Assembly (NCBI GenBank): GCA_016802295.1
Contig: JAESIW010000090.1
Span: forward strand, 372,001-436,000
DNA: 64,000 nucleotides
Origin: Brachionus rotundiformis
Taxonomy: Eukaryota; Rotifera; Eurotatoria; Ploima; Brachionidae
Reading direction: 5' to 3'
Under the pieces are notes generated by a model. That model worked only from the letters and a program-made list of their open reading frames with translations. It made no database searches and was not told the DNA's origin. Positions 1-10,276 of the stretch are shown here, piece by piece. Position 1 is the stretch's first letter. Every line of letters begins with the position of its first letter. The position numbers and the translations under genes were made by a program.

Positions 1-201
1 GCTAACAATGGCCGGTGGGCTCGAGCGTGGAATGGGCACAAATGGAAAGTCGCTGGGAGTTTGCTGTGCCAAAGGGCGTAGTCTGTTCTGAACAGCTCTG
101 GACAAGGCCTTTACTCTTTCGGATTTTTTGCCAATCACGCCGCTTGAGCTTACCGACGCGATTAATAACAAAATTGACAATAAACAAAGCTTTGAATTCA
201 T
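1..201 (-). CDS. Secreted protein, N-terminal part (cut by window edge)
   Basis: An ATG at 201 on the minus strand opens a frame that stays open for 67 codons to the window edge, so no stop is seen. The first 20 residues look like a signal peptide: a short lysine-containing start, then a leucine/isoleucine-rich core (CLLSILLLIASVSSS). The following stretch is basic and then proline/serine-rich, including a KK pair near residue 25 that could be a processing site. The island is clearly GC-richer than the DNA to its right. A sequence resembling a splice donor (GTAAGC) lies right after the signal peptide, so the coding part could instead leave this frame there. I do not recognise the family. A secreted peptide precursor is one possibility, but that is inference. 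Confidence 0.5.
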   Translation of the reverse strand, partial: MNSKLCLLSILLLIASVSSSGVIGKKSERVKALSRAVQNRLRPLAQQTPSDFPFVPIPRSSPPAIVS

Positions 202-2496
202 GATATTTTTTTTTATTTAAAAAATTAAATTCAAATGATATTTTAGACGATAGATTTATAATCTTTTCTATTCAAATGTATACATCAATGTTGAATAAGA
301 GTATAAATTTGTTCTATGGACTAGATTAAGCTTTAGCTTTTTTTAGCTTATCTCCCAAGCTAAAATGATTTTTTTGCTGAATAAGCCACGTGCTTTATTA
401 TTTTTATTTAACAATTATTATTAGCTAGATTACCAATCTTGCCATCCGGATAAAAGCTAACAATTCACTTTTCCATGCATATGCATATGTCAATTTAATA
501 TTCTTGTAAATAGTTTATTAATAGTCATCAATGTAGCCTACATTGTAGCCATTCAAATTTTAAAATAAAATAAAAAAATTATCAAAACTTTTTATATAAA
601 CAAAATTTAACAATTTAAAATAAAATTATATATGCATTTTACTTTAATATTTAAATATTTTGCATTTATTTAATTTAAATTTTTTTGTATGTCTATTAAA
701 AGTATACTAAAGAGTTGATAAAGAGCTTGTTTTTGACTAACTGAACATAAAAGTGAATTTTTTTTTTTACTTTGGTAACAAAAATGGTCGACTTTCTGTT
801 TTTGTTATGGAATTTTTAATTAGAGTAAAAAACTCAAAGGATAATCATAAATATTTACTATAATAAACTAGCTAATTGTTAAAATATAGTTAAGCTTAAT
901 TACGATATGTTTAAGTGGAAGAATATTTTTCTGTGCTAAAGTGCCCCGACCAACCTTTATCTAGTCTCTTAATGCTCTTTCAGCCATTAAAAATTAATAA
1001 TAATAATCTGTAAGCTTTATCGAAAAAGAGAAATCTAGAAAACAGAAGCTCTCTTTTGCCAAGACCAGATCAATTCATACAATTAATTATATATTTTTTA
1101 ATATATTTTATCATTTATATGATTCCAAGTTAGAAAACTTAAAATTCAATTACACTTAAACCAACATATTGAAAAATAAAAAAATAGGAATATTTTTATT
1201 TTGAAATTTATTTTTAGATAGCCAGTTATTTATTTAAACAAATAGAATATTAAAAAATACAAAATTCTCTCATCTAAATGATAAATAAATAATTTGAATC
1301 AAGGGTAATTTTTGACTTGGTGGTTAATGTAATAAATTGTCAATTATGTACACTCAGTTAAATTAAAAGAAGAAATTTATCCCGTTAATTAAGTTTATTA
1401 AAGTTTGAGTTTAAGTCCCATGGACATATTAAAGTATATATATAAAATTAAAAGAAATAAAAAGAAAAAAAAACACAAATATTTATAAAAATCTATCTTT
1501 AAAGATCATTTAATAAATCATAAAATTTACTTTTTATCGCGAAGGAAAGTCAAGACATTCCAACAAACTGAGCTATTTTTTATTGCTTTAAAAAGAATAT
1601 CTTGTGTCTCATGTAAAGTTGTTAAACCATCTCTTAGTGCAAGGTTTCTAACAGAGGTCTAATTCTTGAAAATTTCTTAATTGTGCTCTTTTGATTAATA
1701 AATTTTGTCTTAAGTCTAGTTCATTTAGTTTATTTTCACTAATAAAGACCAAATCTAGATGATATCGGAAAATTGATCGAGAAAACTGACTAAATTGGGA
1801 CATTAATTATTAATTAACTTTATTTTAAGAATGATCACTTCTAGTCAGAAGTAAAAAATTGAAAAATAAAAAAATATGAAATGAAAAAAATAAATGCTTG
1901 AGATATTGTAACAACTGGTGTTTAAATGCCAAACTATTGGGTCTATTTACCAAATAGAAATTTATTCAAAGTTAATGATTATATGAATAACTATAAAATT
2001 ACGTTATCATATCAAATAGGATAGTAAAATATTTGGATAATATAATTTTTTTTCGTTTGAATTACAATTCAAATATTTTAAAAAAGTCCTCAAAGTTTAA
2101 TATTTTTTTCTAATAGTTTAAAAATCGTTCTGAAAAATTTTAATAAGATAACCAACTATAATATTTACATTATGAGAATACTATGCTGAACAATTTTTGA
2201 AAAAGTCAAATAAAGCTTGGCAATATATTTCCTAAAACTGAAAGGGAATTTTTTCAAAATATTGACATCAGATGACCATGAAGAAAAATTAATTTGTGCA
2301 AAAATTGCAAAGTAGTATATGCAAAATGCAGAATGCTTGCACAGACAGCTATTTTGTCTTGTATAATTTTTTGTTCTAACCAAGCTTTCTGAAGGCGATT
2401 ATCTAGTCTAGAGACAATCTGTTCATATTTTATCAAAAAATAAAAAAATATAATTTTAAAATTTTATTAAGATTTTAATTTTGAATAGAATAAAGT
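202..2496. other. AT-rich intergenic region
   Basis: About 2.3 kb of very AT-rich DNA with short homopolymer runs. No frame of convincing composition was found. Short overlapping frames on the minus strand at 2165-2436 look like chance openings. No RNA gene or transposon end was recognised. Confidence 0.5.
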
Positions 2497-2751
2497 CTAT
2501 TGCTGTTTGCGTCTGAACGAGCATCCAGCAGTGATGCGGGCCTTGCCGCCAGTAGGCGTCGAAATTACCATGTTGCATCCGGGACACATGACCACCGATT
2601 GCGCATGGCTGAACACTGTCGATATTTTAAGGCATGTGGGACACTTGACGTCCATGAAATAGGAGTTGGGCGACTGAACCAAACGCTTGAGCTTGTGCGT
2701 TCGCTTCTCGTGTTCAGAGCTTGGATTCAACAAGTCTTGGTTCAAAGGCAT
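2497..2751 (-). CDS. RPS27: 40S ribosomal protein eS27 (RPS27)
   Basis: This single coding exon encodes 84 residues, the same length as animal RPS27. It carries the family's near-invariant core (KRLVQSPNSYFMDVKCP), the C4 zinc ribbon C37-x2-C40 ... C56-x2-C59, and the terminal GGKARITAGCSFRRKQQ. The protein is a structural component of the small ribosomal subunit. The start at 2751 is chosen because the family begins MPL..DLL(N/H)P. The frame stays open for 24 more codons upstream, but that extension is not part of the family. It also contains a 3' splice-site-like sequence ending at 2763, eleven bases before the ATG, so it is probably untranslated leader or intron. The neighbouring ATXN7-like gene lies on the same strand further upstream. 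Confidence 0.97.
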   Translation of the reverse strand: MPLNQDLLNPSSEHEKRTHKLKRLVQSPNSYFMDVKCPTCLKISTVFSHAQSVVMCPGCNMVISTPTGGKARITAGCSFRRKQQ

Positions 2752-2770
2752 TTTTGCTTTTACTTGTAGA
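2752..2770 (-). promoter_or_regulatory. 3' splice site upstream of the RPS27 start codon
   Basis: On the minus strand the sequence TTTTTCTACAAG ends at 2763, followed by eleven bases and the ATG. No matching donor is obvious nearby. It would fit either a 5'UTR intron or a spliced-leader acceptor. Confidence 0.4.
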
Positions 2771-2967
2771 AAAATAAATGTGCTTTTCTCTTTATTTATA
2801 TACCTAACGAGCCTTATTTCCAATTGACTAATTTTTAAAAAACTATCTATTTTTAAAACATGCCTTTGGTTTTGTCCTAATGCAGAGATAAAATTACATT
2901 TAAAAAAAAATCAACTTTTTTTATTATTTAATAATATAAAATTTGTACAAAATTATTTAAACAAGAG

Positions 2968-4459
2968 CTACTTGGAGCTTTGAGCAACAAATTGGGACAT
3001 CGAAGAGGTGGACGAGGAGGAGGAAGGTGAGCCTAGCGACTTTTCGCTCTTGTCGCCCAGCTTGGCTATTTTGACTGTCTCGGCCTCTTCTTCGTCGTTT
3101 TGAAATATATCACCGTCAATTAAGAACTCATTTAGCTTGTGTATTGAATCAACCTGGCTTAGCGATGAGGACTTAATTAGGCTTGTGAATGGAAAGGCTC
3201 GCTTGAGTGCTGTGTCCGAGCCCATTGGTATACTGGTTGTTGTATTTTTTTGACTAAACTTTTCGGTTTCGATAAAACTCTTGGACAAAATCAGTCTGAG
3301 ATTGTCTTGGCGACGGTTCCAGAGTGTGTAGCCACCATTGTCGGTCAAACGAGCGTTAAATGAGGTAACTGCCGATGGCCGAGGATGGTGCTTGACACAC
3401 TGCAGATTGAGATTGTTAAAGTTTAACTTTTGTGGTCGGATCACAGGATCTACAAATACCGGCGCCCCAAATGACAAAGGACCCAGAGCCATTGACTCGT
3501 TTTTTGTCTCAACTTTGGGACTAGGCAACGATTCACACTTTTTAATTAGTTTACGTGTCTTTTTATTCGCGTTATCATTGTCCAATTTGTCCAGTTTGTC
3601 CGGCTTTTCTTTTTTGTACTCTTTTAAAAGTTCGTTGAACGGCCTACTACGGCCTGATACTTGACGCCTCAAATTTATGGCATGCTTCTTAACAATTATT
3701 AAATAAAACATTTATTATCTATATTTATTAATTATATTTCTTAATAATAGATAATTAATTGTCTAATAATAGATAAATATATTATCTTTTATTAATTATT
3801 ATTTATCTAATATTAGATAGTATTTATATAAAATAGATATATCTAATAATAGATAATAGATTTTGAATTATTTGTCTTACTTTGCAAGTCAATGACCGCA
3901 TGCATCTATCCTGAGTGTTTGCCTTGCCAGAAACCGGATCTAGATTGTCGGTTTGAACGCCACAATGCTTGTCCGGATCGAAAACACGCACATCTTAATT
4001 ATTAAGATAGTAGATAAAAATAAAGGTGGATGGTGCAAGTGAGAGCATATACTTTTGTTCAATTTTTGCCTAGTGCTACTGGTAGAATCGGTTGGAGATG
4101 TGTCCGGCTTTGTCTCATTAGACATAGATTGATTAATTTTATTTTTTATCTTTTCAACAACAATTTTAAGCTTTTGATTGTCAGGTATGGCGTCCGGTTC
4201 GGACATATAGTGTCTCTTAACTAGACAAAAGTAATAAAAATCACATGGCACCTCTTGACCAAAGCCATCTTACTTAAATGCTCGCTAAGCATTGACAATT
4301 TGACAATTAGCTTGCACAAATGACACTTGACCAGGGCTGTTTGCTCGTGCAGTGGACACATGCCGAACAATGGAAGCTCTTTAAACAAAAAAAAGGCCAA
4401 TTTAGTACACATGGTCTAACAGAACACCACATATCGAACCAGTTACCTGAACAATTCAT
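2968..4459 (-). CDS. ATXN7: Ataxin-7 / SGF73-like SAGA deubiquitinase-module subunit
   Basis: Five exons, read on the minus strand: 4459-4447, 4378-4274, 4220-4053, 3993-3881 and 3687-2968. All phases agree and give 372 residues. The N-terminus has the paralogue-wide LPLFGMCPLH motif followed by a zinc finger (C23-x2-C26-x11-H38-x4-H43). Exons 4-5 form the SCA7 domain: FDPDKHCGV, RSLTCKKH, then LRRQVSGRSRPFNELLKEY. Its zinc ligands are C106, C126, C132 and H135. In this family ATXN7/Sgf73 tethers the H2B deubiquitinase module to SAGA in the nucleus. The C106-C126 loop holds 19 residues, longer than the 9-10 I recall for human ATXN7. The C-terminal third is low-complexity, acidic and serine-rich. 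The 13-base first exon is inferred from splice signals and is the least certain part. Confidence 0.88.
3688..3880 (-). repeat. Degenerate ATAATAGATA-type repeat in ATXN7 intron 4
   Basis: The 193-base intron contains several spaced copies of a TAATAGATAA-like unit in both orientations (around 3740-3860). This gives imperfect dyad symmetry. It is probably simple-sequence drift. Confidence 0.5.
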
Positions 4460-4633
4460 ATTCCAACCAAAAAAAAAAATTTAATTTTTTATGCTAAATA
4501 TTAGTTGAGGATAGAAGGCGCTATATAAGCTTGCAAGCAAAAAATAATTTTATATATTCATATATATTACATTAATAAATATATATATATATTTTTGAAC
4601 TTAACTTTTATTCTAGCGTTTTAGATCTTGAAA
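4460..4633. promoter_or_regulatory. Divergent promoter between ATXN7 and bS18m
   Basis: The two start codons, 4459 on minus and 4634 on plus, face away from each other across 174 bases. The gap includes an AT-rich TATA-like tract (about 4550-4595). A strong 3' splice site (CTTTTATTCTAG, ending 4616) lies 17 bases before the bS18m ATG. It could mark a spliced leader or a short 5'UTR intron. Shared bidirectional transcription is inferred from spacing only. Confidence 0.55.
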
Positions 4634-5338
4634 ATGAACCAACTTGGTGTTTGGATAGCGCCAAAAGTTGCAAAAGTTGCAAGTGTGCTGGCGGTCAGGT
4701 ACAGCACGCGCAGCAAGAACATACTGCGCAATCGCTATCCGCACAGAAATAGCGATGGTACATACAAAGAGTATAATGAGTCGATTACCATTGTGCCAAA
4801 TGAGCTGCAGCAGCAGGACGAGTACAAGAACGAGAAACGAATGGAGCAAGTATACAAAGACAGGTACCAGAAGCACCAGCAAATGAAGGAGCACATGTAC
4901 ACGCTCAAGTTGTCCAAGGCCGAGATTGAAGAGGAGCTCGGCGATGGCCAAGCACAGCGCGGGCATCCAGTCGCCCAAGAGGACGGCACTATTTGCCTAG
5001 ACAAAAGTCCCTTTGCCAAAAAACAGCACCAGTGTATCTTTTGTAAATATAATGTACCATTAGATTATAAAAATGTTCAGCTATTGTCCCAGTTTGTGTC
5101 GCCGCACACCGGTCTGCTCTACAGCCAAGAGGTGACTGGACTGTGCTATTTTAAATACAGGGAATTGGAGAATACGCTGTTCAAGGCTCGCAAGCTTGGT
5201 CTCATGCCATTTTTCTACAAAGAGACCGTGTTTGTCAACGATCCGAGCTTGTTCGACCCGTTCAAAAACAACCTCAAGCAAATACCTGACGACTTTGACA
5301 AAAGAAAGCTCAATGCAGATCCAAAAATAAATGAATGA
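4634..5338 (+). CDS. MRPS18C: Mitochondrial small-subunit ribosomal protein bS18m (MRPS18C-like)
   Basis: This frame of 234 residues carries the S18 domain at about 132-210. It includes the paired cysteines CIFC (134-137), the hallmark DYKNVQLLSQFVSPHTG (144-160) and the later TGLC. This matches the MRPS18C branch of the mitochondrial bS18 family. The basic, serine-containing N-terminus would suit a mitochondrial targeting sequence. The 130-residue N-terminal extension with charged, probably helical sequence is longer than usual for the family. The ATG at 4634 is chosen; the frame opens two codons earlier with TTG. It is divergent from the ATXN7-like gene, and AATAAA-like signals follow the stop. 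Confidence 0.9.
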   Translation: MNQLGVWIAPKVAKVASVLAVRYSTRSKNILRNRYPHRNSDGTYKEYNESITIVPNELQQQDEYKNEKRMEQVYKDRYQKHQQMKEHMYTLKLSKAEIEEELGDGQAQRGHPVAQEDGTICLDKSPFAKKQHQCIFCKYNVPLDYKNVQLLSQFVSPHTGLLYSQEVTGLCYFKYRELENTLFKARKLGLMPFFYKETVFVNDPSLFDPFKNNLKQIPDDFDKRKLNADPKINE

Positions 5339-6842
5339 TACCATTTAATTTATATTAATAATAATAAATAAAATTTTAATGTTGATTAATTTTTTTTCTT
5401 GTCAAAATTATTGAATTGCTAATAAAAGATGGTACTGTTTTGCCAAATTATTTTTCTTGGAAAATTTTGCTCAAAAATGCACATTTTTTTGGTACCAATT
5501 TTTTATAAATCAATATATATTTAGAGATTAAATTAAGCAGTTTTATTAAAACAACTGGTAGAATATCTGTGAACCAATATTTGGTCAAGTTTTGTCTTGA
5601 ACAATAACATATTGTTTAGCCACATTTGAGAGTGTTTTTTTGACCATTTGGAAGATTTACTCTAATTACTGTCCAAGAGGCAATATTGTTTTACTTGGAA
5701 AATACCATTGATAAGTCTAGTGCTCATTTTGAACGAAATTATAGAAAAAAAACTTGAATTTCATCTTATATATATAAATATATATATATTAAATTTTAAT
5801 TATTATTTTAATAAAATAAAAGTTGATTTTTTAATATTTTTTATTTCTTAGGTAAAAAATGACTTACTTATTAATGTCTATGGGAAAAAAAATGGCAATA
5901 TTTTTGAACTTGATGCATGTTTTGCTCAAAGCTCAAGTGCCATTTTTCCTGGTGAATGTATTTGTATTCAAATAAAAATTTTAATTAAAAGTAAACTCTA
6001 TCAAAAGCAAAAAACAATCAAAACCCTTAATTAAAATTCTTAAAAAAAATATAAAGCTTTTTATAAATTCTTTTATTTATGAAATAAAAATATTCGGACA
6101 TTTTTAAAAATGTAAAAATAATTTTTTAAAACTTGAAAACATTGTTATTATTATTGAGAATGGCTTTTTTAAGAAAAATAAATAAATCTAAGTCACTTTT
6201 TAAGAGACTAAATTAATTTAAATTAAATAAAAGAAAAAAGTTTTATTTATTCTTTCAAGAAAAAAATAATAAGAGTTAAGTTGGCGTTTATACAATTTGT
6301 GTAATAACAGAAATAATAAAATATATCAAAAATGATGGTAGAAATTAAGAATCTTTACCAAATTTACAAAGATGTTCAAAAATAGACAGATAATGGAGTC
6401 CTTGGAAAAAAAATGATAAGTTTAGAGTGATAGTGTAAATAAAGTAATAAAACATATCTCTAAAATCCAATAGATACCAGTAGCTTTAACAGGTATCTAA
6501 CATATAATTAAATTAAAATTTAAGCTTTGGCTATATGCCTCCAGCGCTCTAATTAAATAATCAAATTTTGTTTAATTCTTAACTTCGCAGAACTCCAGTT
6601 GTTCCCAATTTTGAAATTATTTTCACTTATGATTATTATAGAATAATATATAGTTTAAGTCAGCCCAGTTAAAAAATAAAATATTTTTTTTTGTAATTTT
6701 ACCAAATTAAATTAAACCAAAAAAAAAAGAGAAATTATTAATTAGTCTTTTTGTTAATGATTAATTTTTTAAATGATAAATAAATAAATAATTTAATAAT
6801 TAATAGACAATTTTTTTTAAATTAAAAAGTTTGAGGCTTTAA
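5339..6842. other. AT-rich intergenic region
   Basis: Holds poly(A)-signal-like sequences after bS18m and otherwise AT-rich DNA. No coding frame, RNA gene or transposon end was recognised. A purine-rich AG at 6828-6829 lies 13 bases before the next start codon. Confidence 0.5.
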
Positions 6843-8330
6843 ATGACAACTCCGAGGTTTAATGTAAGTCGGCTTGAAATCTACGAGATTCCGCATTCGG
6901 CGCCGGCAAACCGGGCTCTGAAGCCCAAGCCTTCGGCAAACGCCATCCACCAGAGCATACTGGACGGCCGGCTACGCCAAGTCAACTATTTCATTCAAAT
7001 GGGAGTTAATGTAAACTCGAAAGACAAGTACCACCGAACTTGCCTAATGCTGGCGTGTCTGAGCGACCACGAGGAGTACGGCATCCAAGTGGCCAGGCTC
7101 TTGCTGAAAAGCAATGCTGACATAAACATCCAAGATGGTCTTGGACGCACTGCGGTCTTTCTGGCCTGCTTGGAAAACCGCGAAAAGCTCTTCAACCTCT
7201 TCTTGGACTCACACTCGGCACTCATTGACTACAGACTCAGAGACAACGATTCCAATACACTCATTAACCATGTGGCTGTGCACGGCTCTGTCTACATGCT
7301 GAGAAAACTAATTGAAAAAATGAACCTAAAAAGAGTGGAAGTTGACCAACGAAATGCTCTTGGATACACAGCTCTTCTATTGGCCATAAAGCATGACAAG
7401 TACATGAACGCCTACTATTTGATCAAGGACGGACTAGCTTCGACCTTTCTAAAAGACAACGAGCATTCCATGAACGCAATTGAATGGCTATTCTCCAGGA
7501 TAAACAACAATAAGGAAAAGATACTCAACAATGAATTAGAGTCCAGTTCTTGTCTTGCTTTTCCAAGAGCACAGTCTTCACTTCCAAACTACAAGACATG
7601 GTACGGCACTCACAATCAGTACTACTTAAATGGACCAAGTGATCAGACCTCTGGTGCTAATTTGACTGCTGACCACAGCAAATCGCGCTACATACCCCTA
7701 ATACTAAAGAATAAAACCCTTAATTTGGACAATATTCAACCAGTTAGGATGAGAAACGAGTTTTTAAGATTTAAAAGCACAGAGAGCCTGAGTGACAAGT
7801 CAAGTCTGGTTTCGTCCGAGTATTCCGAGGACTTGGACGAAAGTTTGAGTGTTAGGGAAATAATACAGAAGCTGTACGAGCTCATATTCAAGCGCATGTC
7901 CCAAAGTGTCAAGCAAAGTAGGTCCCAATTGGAAAAGCTCGAGGCCGAAGCAAAGCCAAAGGTTGCCCGGAGGTCAAGTATAACCAGACAAAGATCCCAT
8001 TCAATTAAGATCAATGAGATAAAATTGGAAGAAATAAAGGAAAAATTGGAAAAAAAGCCTGATGCAGAGATCAAGCCAGACTCGAATATATTCGATCTGG
8101 AAGAGCTAAGGTACACGCCCAGGCTGATTGCGTTGACTGAAAGAAACAACACCTGTAGAAGCTCCAAGGAGATTGTGCAAAAAATGTTCGACATGTACGA
8201 GACAACAAGCACAGTGCCAGTTGACCACACTAGACAAGAGGCCAAGACTGTGGCTGGTCCTGATCTGCCCAGATTGCCAAACAAAAGCAAAAAAGTCCAT
8301 TCCAGTTATAATGTAAAATCTACCAAATAG
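6843..8330 (+). CDS. Ankyrin-repeat protein (ANKRD34-like)
   Basis: A single-exon frame of 495 residues. Five ankyrin-type repeats can be seen at about 33-60, 64-97, 101-132, 137-168 and 172-204, with motifs such as RTCLMLAC, NADINIQDGLGRTA and GYTALLLAI. The remaining 290 residues are predicted to be mostly disordered. They contain serine-rich stretches and a basic/acidic segment (about 350-420) with heptad-like leucines. The repeat pattern, including the long insert in the second repeat, resembles the ANKRD34 group as I remember it, but that assignment is tentative. A cytoplasmic scaffold role would be typical of such proteins. There is no signal peptide or membrane segment. Confidence 0.8.
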   Translation: MTTPRFNVSRLEIYEIPHSAPANRALKPKPSANAIHQSILDGRLRQVNYFIQMGVNVNSKDKYHRTCLMLACLSDHEEYGIQVARLLLKSNADINIQDGLGRTAVFLACLENREKLFNLFLDSHSALIDYRLRDNDSNTLINHVAVHGSVYMLRKLIEKMNLKRVEVDQRNALGYTALLLAIKHDKYMNAYYLIKDGLASTFLKDNEHSMNAIEWLFSRINNNKEKILNNELESSSCLAFPRAQSSLPNYKTWYGTHNQYYLNGPSDQTSGANLTADHSKSRYIPLILKNKTLNLDNIQPVRMRNEFLRFKSTESLSDKSSLVSSEYSEDLDESLSVREIIQKLYELIFKRMSQSVKQSRSQLEKLEAEAKPKVARRSSITRQRSHSIKINEIKLEEIKEKLEKKPDAEIKPDSNIFDLEELRYTPRLIALTERNNTCRSSKEIVQKMFDMYETTSTVPVDHTRQEAKTVAGPDLPRLPNKSKKVHSSYNVKSTK

Positions 8331-9381
8331 ATAGCCGGTTTTTTTCTATATTTTCAAATAGATTAATATGTAAATTTAAATAAATTTTTTTTTGTCCAAA
8401 AGTATTTTAGTTTATAAAGTTTATCAAGTCAAAATTATTTTTATCTTTCTCTTTGAATTAATTCACTAAAAATGTACCTATTTTAAAATTTAATTAGCAT
8501 CTAGTTTACAATAGTATTTAGTTTTAGGAAATTTGTTTGTTTGGAACAATGTAGCAACCAAGTAGTATTAACAGCCTGTGAGGAAATATGAAAAAAATTT
8601 AACAATAAAAAATTATTTGCCACTTAAGATACCAAAACCTAGTACAATTAGTAGAAAAATTATTATTTTTAGAAAATAATTACCAGTTGCTGATCTGGAG
8701 CAGCTAGCCAAGCACCAGACTCCTTTGGAACTGCTTTTTTAGCTAAAGAAATAACTATTGGGCAGCAATTTAAATTTTTTTTAAAATTTAAAAAAATGTT
8801 AAGTTAAATCTGCTTGTTGGAAAAACAAATTGGCAAAATGGCAAAAGAAGAATTAAGAACATGGTTCAAAAATTAATTATTGATAGAAAATAATGTGTGA
8901 GCAAATAAACCAGTTAAGTGCGCCAAATGCATGACAACATTATGGAAACAATTAATTTTGGAATGCTTATTTTTGCCAAGAATAAAATTTTTAAAAAATA
9001 ATAGACAAATAAATAAAAAAATATGTAATTATTGATTAATCTTTTGGCAAGGTGTTTTTTTCAACTATTTTTTAATTATTTAAGAAGAACCAAATTAAGC
9101 ATATTTATCCAATGGATCTAAATTAATTTAAGAAAAAAATTAAAATAAATTTTGTCATTGTATAATAAATGTTTATCATTTAATAAACCAATAAGAAAGA
9201 CTTCCTAATCACAAAGGAAATTTTATGATTTAAGATTGTGAATTATTTAATTAAATTGGGCTAAATGTTGATATCATAACTTTGGTATTACCTCATCAAA
9301 TTCAAAGTTACTTAGCAACATTTTTCATAAGTCTTTTATATTTAAACTGGAGCTAAATTAAGAATTTAAAATCGATATAAA
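8331..9381. other. AT-rich intergenic region with possible X-box at its end
   Basis: No coding frame or repeat is recognised in this kilobase. The only feature of note is an RFX-like inverted repeat (9307-9319) shortly before the EF-hand gene, listed separately. Confidence 0.5.
9307..9319. promoter_or_regulatory. Degenerate RFX X-box before the EF-hand gene
   Basis: GTTACTTAGCAAC fits two RFX half-sites (GTTACY and AGCAAC) with a one-base spacer. It is 62 bases before the ATG of the calcium-sensor gene. The match is looser than the two perfect X-boxes elsewhere in the window. Confidence 0.35.
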
Positions 9382-9948
9382 ATGTCTAAAAAAGAAATTC
9401 CATCAAGTCTTGATGAGGACCAGATATCATTTTGGCTGGCAAATACTGATTTGACCAAAGAAGAGCTAATAAAGTGGTATGCTGAATTTTGCGAGTACTC
9501 GCACGCCAATTCTGGCTTGGACAAAGACAATTTTATAAATTTTTTTGCCAAACTTCGCCACAAAAAAAAAAACTCACAAGACTTTTACAAACTAGCTTTC
9601 AATGCATTTGACAAAGACAACTCTGGCACAATTGACTTTGCTGAGTTTATTGTCGCATTTAACATCATCAGCAATGGCGATTTGAAGAAGCGCCTCCAAT
9701 GGATGTTCGAAGTGTTCGACATGAACCAGGACAAAAGTATTGACAGAAAAGAAATTCACACCATTATTGGAGCTATATTAAAAATGAACAAGAAAAAGTT
9801 GGTAGGTGACCAGACCGACGAGACAAAGATTAATGAAATATTCGAAAATTTGGACAATAATGAAAATAACAAAATAACTGAAGATGAATTTGTCCAAAAT
9901 TGTATGAACAATGTATTCCTTAGGGAGATTCTGGTGCCGGACATTTGA
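9382..9948 (+). CDS. Neuronal-calcium-sensor-like EF-hand protein
   Basis: This single-exon gene encodes 188 residues, the usual length of the NCS/recoverin family. The N-terminal segment has the family's ELIKWYAEF spacing with a degenerate first EF-hand. Three canonical loops follow: residues 77-88 (DKDNSGTIDFAE), 113-124 (DMNQDKSIDRKE) and 158-169 (DNNENNKITEDE), each with acidic first and last positions, so calcium binding is expected. The protein starts MSKKEIP instead of MGxxxS, so the N-myristoylation signal of typical NCS proteins is absent. Family members act as cytosolic calcium switches. A ciliary role is possible given the X-box-like motif upstream, but that is inference. Confidence 0.88.
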   Translation: MSKKEIPSSLDEDQISFWLANTDLTKEELIKWYAEFCEYSHANSGLDKDNFINFFAKLRHKKKNSQDFYKLAFNAFDKDNSGTIDFAEFIVAFNIISNGDLKKRLQWMFEVFDMNQDKSIDRKEIHTIIGAILKMNKKKLVGDQTDETKINEIFENLDNNENNKITEDEFVQNCMNNVFLREILVPDI

Positions 9949-10208
9949 ACACTGACCCATCAATTTACAAGTAGATAGTTGTCTGAATTTGCTGTTAGAT
10001 AGTTTTTTAATTCATTTAAAAAAAAATTTTTTTCTAATTAATAAACTTTTTTAAAATTTTACTCTTTTAATTAACTAATTAGCAAAAAAAAAGCAATCAA
10101 AAATTTAAATAAGCAGACCAGCCTTCAACTTGAATATTTTCAACTGAATAAAAAATATCTAATTAAGAAAAAAAAACATAAAATTGACCATGTCTTAATG
10201 GACATTTG

Positions 10209-10222
10209 GTTGCCATGGCAAC
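10209..10222. promoter_or_regulatory. Perfect RFX X-box upstream of CNTLN
   Basis: GTTGCCATGGCAAC is a perfect 14-bp palindrome matching the X-box bound by RFX/DAF-19 transcription factors at ciliary genes. It lies 54 bases before the start codon of a centriolar gene, the classical location. Confidence 0.75.
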
Positions 10223-10257
10223 AATCGAAATTAATACAGACAAATATTTTGATGATA

Positions 10258-10270
10258 AGTTTTTTTTTAG
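10258..10270 (+). promoter_or_regulatory. 3' splice site upstream of the CNTLN start codon
   Basis: A run of T ending in TTTTTTTTAG at 10270 precedes TAAAAA and the ATG at 10277. No donor is obvious upstream. It is consistent with a spliced-leader acceptor or a short 5'UTR intron. Confidence 0.4.
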
Positions 10271-10276
10271 TAAAAA

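Larger units (their letters stand above)
9949..10276. other. Intergenic region carrying the CNTLN promoter
   Basis: AT-rich. It contains a perfect X-box at 10209-10222 and a strong polypyrimidine-AG (ending 10270) immediately before the CNTLN start codon. Confidence 0.6.

Noticed and set aside
2165..2436. Overlapping minus-strand frames of 60-72 codons downstream of RPS27
   Set aside because: Composition is AT-driven, the two frames overlap each other and no family motif or splice evidence was seen.
2752..2823. N-terminal extension of RPS27
   Set aside because: The family starts at the MPL codon. The extension contains a splice acceptor and has no counterpart in RPS27.
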